Shown here one piece after another: positions 58,549 through 64,000 of a DNA stretch of 64,000 nt (the first letter of the stretch is position 1; each line of letters opens with the position of its first letter). Made by a program: the position numbers and the translations under genes. The notes beneath the pieces are model-generated. The model was not told the origin of the DNA, ran no database searches, and saw only the letters and a program-made list of their open reading frames with translations. Location of the stretch: assembly GCA_002354735.1 (NCBI GenBank), contig DEMD01000009.1, forward strand, positions 286,705 to 350,704, read 5' to 3'. The stretch comes from Gammaproteobacteria bacterium UBA2679. Its GTDB lineage: Bacteria > Pseudomonadota > Gammaproteobacteria > Pseudomonadales > Oleiphilaceae.

Positions 58549-59501
58549 CAGGCACCGCCAGTGACTGTTTTGTGCTGATTGCGCAGCGCTGCGCCGCAGG
58601 CCACCCACTGGCCGGCAAGCGGAATCACGTCTTCCGCCATACCGGCTTCTGTTGCCGGTAACGGAACCACCTGCAATCCCAGTGTTTCATCCAGCGCCTT
58701 CAGCATCTGCTCTTCATGCAGTTCGGATGCAGCAAACAGGCGACGCGGCGGAACCTGACCCAGCTGGCTCTCCACGTAATCAAGCGAGCGCTGGACTTCG
58801 AGCGCCAGCTGCTGGCCGGTGGCGCCCTGCCGATCGGGATCGGCCAGACCTTCCATATCAGCTTCGAGACGGCGGGTGAGATACAGATTGCCGTCCTTGA
58901 CCAGCACCAGGATGCCGCCGTGCTCGCGCATGATGAGGCAGGCCAGGCCAATGCCTTTGGCTGGTGCTTCGGTAGACTGGATCTGCAGCAGCAGATTGCG
59001 CAGCGCAAGCTCGGTAATATCGATACTCTCGAGCCTGAGCCCACTGCTTTCGACGAGTGTGATGAGATCCTGCAGAACACTCTTGCGTGCGCTGACGACA
59101 TTCACCTGTGCAGGCCGGCCGCGCAGGGCATCGTCAGGAAATTCAAATGCTTCGACAATAGCGTCTTCCAGATCGTAATCGAGCAGGTCACGAATCTTCC
59201 AGCCAGCTGCCGCACTCATCTCGCTATCTTCGACGGGCGGCCGTTCAATCTGCTGAATACTGTAAAACTCAGGCGGCAACACGAGATTGCAGGCTGCACC
59301 TTGAAGCTTGTGATTCACCACGTACTCCGTGAGCTGCTGGAGACGCTGTGCAGGCTGTGCGACGATGGTTTCAAGGCGGGTGATACTGGCCTTCGTCTTC
59401 GCTGAGTCGGGCGCCGTTATTGCGAGCACGATGGCACCTGGCCGCACTTCAAGACCGACCGTCTGACTATGCTTGCGCCTGAACGGCCACAAAGGACTCA
59501 A
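58548..59501 (-). CDS. mshI: MSHA biogenesis protein MshI (PilM-like actin fold)
   Basis: 317 residues of the PilM/FtsA-like fold (TVGLEVRPGAIVLAI..., RLESIDITELALRNLL). It is a cytoplasmic scaffold for the PilN/PilO-like pair. The start is TTG, supported by a GGAG sequence 7 nt upstream; no ATG keeps the N-terminal strand. It is the first gene of the pilus operon and lies 82 nt after the hybrid kinase gene. Confidence 0.87.
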   Translation of the reverse strand: MSPLWPFRRKHSQTVGLEVRPGAIVLAITAPDSAKTKASITRLETIVAQPAQRLQQLTEYVVNHKLQGAACNLVLPPEFYSIQQIERPPVEDSEMSAAAGWKIRDLLDYDLEDAIVEAFEFPDDALRGRPAQVNVVSARKSVLQDLITLVESSGLRLESIDITELALRNLLLQIQSTEAPAKGIGLACLIMREHGGILVLVKDGNLYLTRRLEADMEGLADPDRQGATGQQLALEVQRSLDYVESQLGQVPPRRLFAASELHEEQMLKALDETLGLQVVPLPATEAGMAEDVIPLAGQWVACGAALRNQHKTVTGGA

Positions 59502-59552
59502 ATGCCTACTCCACGCACGACTGCTTTTCTATGTAAGGTCAATTCAAGACTA

Positions 59553-59580
59553 GCTCAGTAAGCCATTGTTGCAACTGAGC
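59553..59580 (-). terminator. Hairpin between hybrid kinase and mshI
   Basis: A 7-bp inverted repeat (gctcagt / actgagc) with a 14-base loop begins 4 nt after the kinase stop. No T-tract follows. It could weaken read-through from the kinase pair into the pilus operon, or be chance. Confidence 0.3.
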
Positions 59581-59583
59581 CGA

Positions 59584-62085
59584 CTATGCTTGGAGGATGG
59601 CCTGGATGGCTGCGCGCAGTCGCATGGGCCTGATGGGCTTGCTGAGCACCCTGATATCGGGTTCAGAGATCGACAGGCGCAAATCGCCTGTAAGTATGAT
59701 GATGGGGAATTTCGATCCCAGCCGGGCCCTGATGGCCTTTGCCAACTCGAGGCCATTGCTGCCGGGCAGACGGTAATCGAGAAGCGCAAACTCAGGCGCC
59801 CTGGCCTCCCCGAGTACAGCCAGTGCCTCTGTGCCGTCTGCCGCCGGCAGGACGCTCATGCCCCAGCGCTGCAACAGCTGAGCACTGGCTTCCCGTGCCA
59901 GGACGTCATCATCGACAACCAGGACCAGTTTGTCCTGAAGGCAAAGGGTGGGTTGAGCTCCCTCTGCTTTCCGTCCTGATGATTCAGTGGCGGTATCCTT
60001 CGGAGAACGTGACATCAGGATATCAAACCGTGCACCCTGCCCCCGCGCCGAGTGCAGGGTAATTTCGCAGCCGATCAGCCCGACAAGACGACGGCACAGC
60101 GCGAGGCCAAGTCCCATGCCGCGACTGCGGTTCCGCTGTTCATTATCGACTTGATAGAACTCTTCAAAAATATGCACCTGATCATTTTCGGCGATGCCGA
60201 TGCCGTGGTCTATCACCGACAAACGAAGCTGCGATGGTGAGACGCTGACCACCAGACCGATGCGATTACTGCCGCTATGATTCACGGCGTTATCGATCAG
60301 TATCGTGAGAATACGCTCCAGCATGAGCCGATCGCTCATAACCATCACCGCTTTCTCCGGGATGTCCACCTGGAGCACTGTGTTCGCATGCTGACAAAGC
60401 GGTTGAATTCGTTCGCCATAGTCGCTGACAAGTTGGGCCAGATCGATGAGTTCGAGCTCAGGCCGTACCAGCTTGTTATCGAGTTTGGACAGGTCGAATA
60501 ACGCGTCGAACAGCGCCGAGAGACTGTCTACTGCTTCTCGTACACGAAGTCCTGTGCGGACGGTTTCAGCTGTCTGCGCAGGGGTGCTCAGTAACAGGTC
60601 CTCAACCAGGAGGGTCAGTGCGTGGAGTGGCTGGCGGATATCATGCGAGGCAGCGGCCAGGAACCGCGTCTTTTCCAGATGCGCCTTTTCTTCGGCTGCC
60701 TTCGCCAGTTGCAGGTCGCTATGGGCAGTCTTGAGTTCCTGCAAGGCTCTCTCAAGTTCAGCGGTCCGCGCGTGCACCTGCTGCTCGAGACCTTCAGAAG
60801 TTTGCCGCTCTATACGCAGCAGTTGCACCTGTGTTTCGTGCGCGACCCGCTCGTAGTCCAGTGCCTGCTGCTTCACGGCGCGCTTAGCCAGGCGTTTTTG
60901 ATTGACCCGCTCGTTCACCGATAGCAGAAAGATGACGGAGCCTACCAGACTGCCAACCAGCTGCAGATTATCGGTATACACATTCACAGGGATGAACCCC
61001 AGTTTGTTGAGTGCGAGCAGAAAAGTACCGATGAAGAAGATGGTCATCGCGGCGGTGTAGTATATGGCGACGCGCTGCCCACGCAGGCTGTTGACGAAGC
61101 CCATGACGAGTGCTGTGACGACCGAGGATAACAGGTACAGCACGTTTACCTGCCAACGCAGATGCAGAGGCAGCAACAGACTCGTCAGTGCGACCGCCGG
61201 CTGCAACCAGGCGAAAAAGTACAGCAACTTCGGAAACATCGGATGGCTCTCAGGTGAGCTCATCTGCTCCCGTGTAAACATGACGCCAGCCCAGAGTGCG
61301 ACCACGATTGCGAGAAAGGCGATGTTCTTGTGCAGCCATGGCCAGTGCGGCCAGAGCCAGTGAAAAATCAGCCCCTGCAGTGAGGCATGAAGAATGGCTA
61401 CGCCAAGCACAAACACACTGTGGTAGAACAGACCAATATCACGGTAAACAAGCGCCAACAGCAAACCCACTACTGCGATAACCAGCAGCGCTGCAACGGC
61501 CATATTGAGCAGCGAGCCGACCAGCAGCTCGTGCTCCAGATAACGCTCTACTGGCAGGATGGAAGCAGGCATCTGCGATACAACAAAGGACTTCATGTGC
61601 ACGAGTAGTGTGTAGGACTGGCCAGGCTGGATCGTTAGCGGGACGAGCCAGTGTCTGCCCTGGAGGGGCAGCTTGGCGAATTGCCCCGCTTCAAAATCGA
61701 CAAGCTCCAGGAGAAGGCCTTCGCTATCGTGCTGCCAGTACACCGAAAGCTCTTCCATCAATACATTATTCAGCACCAGTAGCCAGTTACCCTGCTCGAG
61801 GCTGACATCGGATCGGATCGTTGCTTTCAGCCAGAAGCCGCTGCCTACAAAGCCCTCGTTGAAGATGTCATGCTCGAGTTTCTGCCAGCGGTCTGGCGGG
61901 AGTGCCAGCGCCTGCTTACGGCTGGCCACTGTCCTGTCCGAGATATAAACGAAGCTTGCAGCCAGATTGCCGGGGCTTGCTTCTTCATTGAGAACCAGGT
62001 CTTCACTCGCGAACAGTAGCCCGCTGCATAGCCAGAATAGCGCGATCCAGCTGATCCGATTACAGCTCAAAGTCAGGCGCAGCAT
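59584..62085 (-). CDS. Hybrid sensor histidine kinase with 7TMR-DISM input domain
   Basis: 833 residues: a signal peptide, an extracytoplasmic 7TMR-DISMED2-type beta domain (~30-180; GSGFWLKATI, WLLVLNNVLMEELSVY), seven transmembrane helices (~190-390), a coiled coil and HisKA with phospho-acceptor His in AAASHDIRQPLHAL (~480). An ATPase domain follows (DNAVNHS, DHGIGI, GMGLGLALCRRL), then a C-terminal receiver (LVVDDD, Asp in ALLDYRLPGSNG ~768, SKPI). Periplasmic small molecules or carbohydrates are typical cues for such input domains; the ligand here is unknown. The gene lies 12 nt downstream of a NarL-type regulator gene and just upstream of the msh genes. Confidence 0.93.
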   Translation of the reverse strand: MLRLTLSCNRISWIALFWLCSGLLFASEDLVLNEEASPGNLAASFVYISDRTVASRKQALALPPDRWQKLEHDIFNEGFVGSGFWLKATIRSDVSLEQGNWLLVLNNVLMEELSVYWQHDSEGLLLELVDFEAGQFAKLPLQGRHWLVPLTIQPGQSYTLLVHMKSFVVSQMPASILPVERYLEHELLVGSLLNMAVAALLVIAVVGLLLALVYRDIGLFYHSVFVLGVAILHASLQGLIFHWLWPHWPWLHKNIAFLAIVVALWAGVMFTREQMSSPESHPMFPKLLYFFAWLQPAVALTSLLLPLHLRWQVNVLYLLSSVVTALVMGFVNSLRGQRVAIYYTAAMTIFFIGTFLLALNKLGFIPVNVYTDNLQLVGSLVGSVIFLLSVNERVNQKRLAKRAVKQQALDYERVAHETQVQLLRIERQTSEGLEQQVHARTAELERALQELKTAHSDLQLAKAAEEKAHLEKTRFLAAASHDIRQPLHALTLLVEDLLLSTPAQTAETVRTGLRVREAVDSLSALFDALFDLSKLDNKLVRPELELIDLAQLVSDYGERIQPLCQHANTVLQVDIPEKAVMVMSDRLMLERILTILIDNAVNHSGSNRIGLVVSVSPSQLRLSVIDHGIGIAENDQVHIFEEFYQVDNEQRNRSRGMGLGLALCRRLVGLIGCEITLHSARGQGARFDILMSRSPKDTATESSGRKAEGAQPTLCLQDKLVLVVDDDVLAREASAQLLQRWGMSVLPAADGTEALAVLGEARAPEFALLDYRLPGSNGLELAKAIRARLGSKFPIIILTGDLRLSISEPDIRVLSKPIRPMRLRAAIQAILQA

Positions 62086-62097
62086 TCAGGCGTGGGG

Positions 62098-62781
62098 TCA
62101 GATCCAGCCAGCCCGCAAGGCCTTCATGACACAGGCCGTGCGGTTGTTGACGTTCATCTTGAAGAACAGGGATCGCAGGTGTGTTTTCAGAGTAGAGTCA
62201 GACATATTCAGCCGAGCGCCGATTTGCGCATTCTCCAGCCCTTCGGCCAGGAGGCGTAGCACCTCGAGCTCACGCCCGGTGAAATGCTTGCCCTCTTCCG
62301 TGATTGGAATCTCCGTCCATTCGTTGCCTTCGTCGAAGACGGTTTGGCCCTCAAGCAGTTTTTCACACAGCGAAGACAAGCGCTTCAAATCGATGCGCTT
62401 GGATATCGCACCGAGTGCACCGAGTCGCCTGGCCTTTTCAACGATGATGCTATCGACCTGGCCGGTGATAATTACGACCGGCTGAACCGCCTGCCGTTGC
62501 TGCAAGGTCTCCAGCAGCCTAAAGCCACTGATCTCCGGGATATGCAAATCGAGAAACACAAGATCATAGGCTTCGGCAAGCATCAGCGCCTGTGCGTCGG
62601 GTCCGGTGGTGGCAATATCGAGACGGGCATGAGGAAACAGGCGCTCTATGGCCGAGCGAAAGCCATGGATAAACAAGGGGTGATCTTCCACCAGAAGAAA
62701 AGCGTGCAGTACCTGATCAACGAGTGGCTCTGAACGCATGAGGTCCGCCTGGGTGAGTTTATCGCCATGTCCGACAATCAT
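62098..62781 (-). CDS. NarL/LuxR-family response regulator
   Basis: 227 residues. The receiver has VEDH, the phospho-Asp in YDLVFLDLHIPEISG, the Thr region and AISKRI lysine. The C-terminal LuxR-type helix-turn-helix is TGRELEVLRLLAEGL... MSDSTLKTHLRSLFFKMNVNNRT. It is the likely output partner of the hybrid kinase encoded 12 nt downstream. The pair's position ahead of the pilus operon suggests, but does not prove, control of msh transcription. An internal ATG at 62739 is an alternative start. Confidence 0.92.
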   Translation of the reverse strand: MIVGHGDKLTQADLMRSEPLVDQVLHAFLLVEDHPLFIHGFRSAIERLFPHARLDIATTGPDAQALMLAEAYDLVFLDLHIPEISGFRLLETLQQRQAVQPVVIITGQVDSIIVEKARRLGALGAISKRIDLKRLSSLCEKLLEGQTVFDEGNEWTEIPITEEGKHFTGRELEVLRLLAEGLENAQIGARLNMSDSTLKTHLRSLFFKMNVNNRTACVMKALRAGWI

Positions 62782-62849
62782 ACAGAAGCACGGTATTTGC
62801 GTCAGGGATCAGATCACGTTTCGTGAAACCGCAACGGCCAAAAGCAAAA

Positions 62850-62868
62850 AGCCCCTCAATGAGGGGCT
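62850..62868 (-). terminator. Intrinsic terminator of the PEP-CTERM gene
   Basis: On the minus strand, the 8-bp GC-rich stem AGCCCCTC-ATT-GAGGGGCT is followed at once by TTTTTGCTTTT. It lies 33 nt beyond the stop of the PEP-CTERM gene and before the regulator gene start, so it separates the two transcripts. Confidence 0.88.
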
Positions 62869-62901
62869 GGCGTGATCTTGGTCAAGGGCATGACGAGCGA
62901 G

Positions 62902-63597
62902 TTACTTGCGCTTGCGAGCGAACCGAAGGGCGGCGATGCCTAGTGCAAGCAGGCCTGCAGTGGCTGGCGCTGGAACATCGAGCTCGAAACCTGGGCCAAG
63001 ATCGAAGTTGATATCCCAGTGATTTGGCTCAACAAAGAGCGCATCGCCATTGGCAGAGTACATGTCGAGCCAGACAGAACCACCGAACTCGCCGGTTTTA
63101 TCGTTGGCGCCTGTGCCGTACTGAAACACTGGCTTTGAGCCGATGTTGTCTGGCGCGCCGACCAGTCGGGCAAAGTATTCGGTACCATCGATGGTAATGG
63201 AGCTGTCTTCGGTCAGATTGGTATAAAAGCCCCAATCTGCAGTGTTAGATCCGCCACCGGTCTTCACTGGCGAGTAGTCAGTCGTGAACCCAAAAAGGTT
63301 CAGGTTGATCGTCGCTTCAACGCCAAACTGGTTGGTAGCCGTGCCGGTGAAGCTCGCAGTGCCGTCGTCGAATCTGGTGAAGTTCGTGCCAGGATTGATG
63401 CTGTAATAATACGAGCAGTACGAACCTGAACCGAGAGCAAGACCATTGGTGTACAGTCCATAGGCAGCGCCACCGCAAGAGCTGACCACTTGATCCTGAT
63501 TTGATACTTCGTGAATAATGGCAGCAGAGACGGAAGCGGAGAAGCTCACCGCCAGTGTCGTTGCCGCCAGGCTTTTGAAAAAGCTTGCACTTGTCAT
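62902..63597 (-). CDS. PEP-CTERM-type exported protein (VPAP variant)
   Basis: 231 residues. It has an N-terminal signal peptide (FFKSLAATTLAVSFSASVSA-A), a secreted beta-rich, Gly/Ser/Asn/Thr-rich body with one possible Cys pair (SSCGG, SYCSY), and a C-terminal sorting signal: VPAPATAGLLALGIAALRF followed by ARKRK. This is the tripartite PEP-CTERM pattern, with VPAP replacing VPEP. Exosortase-dependent sorting is expected, and the exosortase must be encoded elsewhere. Such proteins are often linked to exopolysaccharide. An aagga ribosome-binding site lies 8 nt before ATG. It is a single-gene unit ended by the strong terminator at 62.86 kb. Confidence 0.88.
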   Translation of the reverse strand: MTSASFFKSLAATTLAVSFSASVSAAIIHEVSNQDQVVSSCGGAAYGLYTNGLALGSGSYCSYYYSINPGTNFTRFDDGTASFTGTATNQFGVEATINLNLFGFTTDYSPVKTGGGSNTADWGFYTNLTEDSSITIDGTEYFARLVGAPDNIGSKPVFQYGTGANDKTGEFGGSVWLDMYSANGDALFVEPNHWDINFDLGPGFELDVPAPATAGLLALGIAALRFARKRK

Positions 63598-64000
63598 GAT
63601 ATTTTTCCTTCGTAACTGAATTGTTCTAAGGCCTATCCGGCCCTCTTTTTGCAGATGATCATCCGTTCGACATCTGCAGTTACGACGAGTAGTACAGCAA
63701 ATCTATGCGTCTGTAACAATTTGCAAGCAACAGCCATACCAATGACGTTAGATACTGATTTATAAAGCGTTCTCCGTCTTCGACCACGCTGCCTTCCTGC
63801 GCAATTCGTAAAGAATCTGGACATGAAATTTGCCAGTCTTTGCCTTAAACAACTCGGTTTTTGCGAGTAAAGGCAAAACGGAGCCGATCAGTTTCAAAGA
63901 CGCAGCTCCGCAAGCTACCATCCATAAGGCCTAGGCGCGATCTCTGCTTCGACGCTTACCCGCGATCACAACGCCTTTGTTGAAAGCGGAACTGTTAAGA
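63598..64000. other. Intergenic end of window, promoter region and possible RNA leader
   Basis: No protein gene is convincing in these 403 bp; a short minus-strand frame at 63633-63824 lacks a ribosome-binding site and recognisable features. The left part must hold the PEP-CTERM promoter. The right part (63850-63970) has conserved-looking paired segments, described separately. Confidence 0.5.
63863..63963 (+). ncRNA. Candidate structured RNA leader, c-di-GMP-I (GEMM)-like at best
   Basis: gcgagtaa (63863-63870) can pair with ttacccgc (63956-63963) at 7 of 8 positions, enclosing about 85 nt. Just inside lies ggcaaaa, then an internal 6-bp stem cggagc / gctccg (63879-63884 with 63905-63910), then gcaagctacc. 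Outer helix, GGCAAA and a following GCAA-AGC-like block recall the c-di-GMP-I riboswitch, but the 3' half does not show the usual GGUAGC-type block. Its gene would lie to the right of the window. Confidence 0.25.

Noticed and set aside
63715..63740. A sigma-54-like promoter (TGGC...TTGC) on the minus strand upstream of the PEP-CTERM gene
   Set aside because: The GG-to-GC spacing is 9, not the required 10, so it is not a valid -24/-12 element.
63633..63824. A 63-codon minus-strand frame upstream of the PEP-CTERM gene
   Set aside because: No ribosome-binding site, no hydrophobic or domain pattern, and it overlaps the expected promoter region of the PEP-CTERM gene.

Overview
The window reads as about 64 kb of chromosome from a moderately GC-rich gammaproteobacterium. 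This is inferred from a complete MSHA-type pilus locus (Vibrio/Shewanella/Aeromonas-like gene order), a PEP-CTERM-type exported protein, a 7TMR-DISM hybrid kinase and Fur-box-like sites. No rRNA, tRNA, CRISPR array or insertion sequence was recognised.

Region 1 (1-33.0 kb, mostly + strand) is a nonribosomal peptide synthetase operon, most likely for a peptide siderophore. Three giant synthetases are visible; the first is cut by the left edge. They give seven adenylation domains in the order (C)-A-T / C-A-T / C-A-T / C-A-T-E | C-A-T-[degenerate E-like domain]-C-A-T-C | [degenerate C-like domain]-A-T-TE. Hand-extracted 10-residue specificity codes read: A1 DIWELTADDK (acidic pocket, probably diaminobutyrate-like), A2 DAACLGTVDK (unassigned), A3 DVWHFSLIDK (Ser), A4 same as A1 and followed by an epimerase, A5 DLTKIGHVGK (Asp), A6 DIWEMILDNK (related to A1), A7 DSAAIAEVWK (unassigned). 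The Asp module is followed by a condensation-superfamily domain that has lost its catalytic histidines. This fits the interface domain described for beta-hydroxyaspartate siderophores. Downstream and translationally coupled are a PvdE/SyrD-like exporter, a type II thioesterase and an Sfp-type phosphopantetheinyl transferase. A FhuF-like ferric-siderophore reductase and a YddA/SbmA-like ABC transporter diverge from a Fur-box-like site, closing the iron story. No MbtH protein, TonB receptor or aspartate hydroxylase lies in the window; these would be expected upstream.

Region 2 (33.1-39.2 kb) is a patchwork. It holds a DUF5666 lipoprotein, an OmpR-type response regulator behind a second strong Fur-box-like site, and the wreck of that regulator's sensor kinase, which appears fused to the tail of a DUF2218-like gene. 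It also holds a MerR-family regulator with an apparent frameshift in its metal-binding tail, a MerF/MerT-like small membrane protein behind a MerR-type promoter, an arsenite-permease-like SBF transporter and a TolB-like propeller lipoprotein.

Region 3 (39.5-59.5 kb) starts with a PAS4-GGDEF-EAL cyclic-di-GMP enzyme. It converges on a 16-gene msh operon running leftward, in the order mshI-mshI2-mshJ-mshK-mshL-mshM-mshN-mshE-mshG-mshF-mshA-mshC-mshD-mshO-mshP-mshQ. MshE carries the MshEN c-di-GMP-binding repeats, so the neighbouring c-di-GMP enzyme may act on the pilus motor.

Region 4 (59.6-64 kb) has a hybrid sensor kinase and a NarL/LuxR response regulator directly upstream of the msh operon. 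It ends with a terminator-bounded PEP-CTERM protein and a non-coding stretch that may hold a structured RNA.
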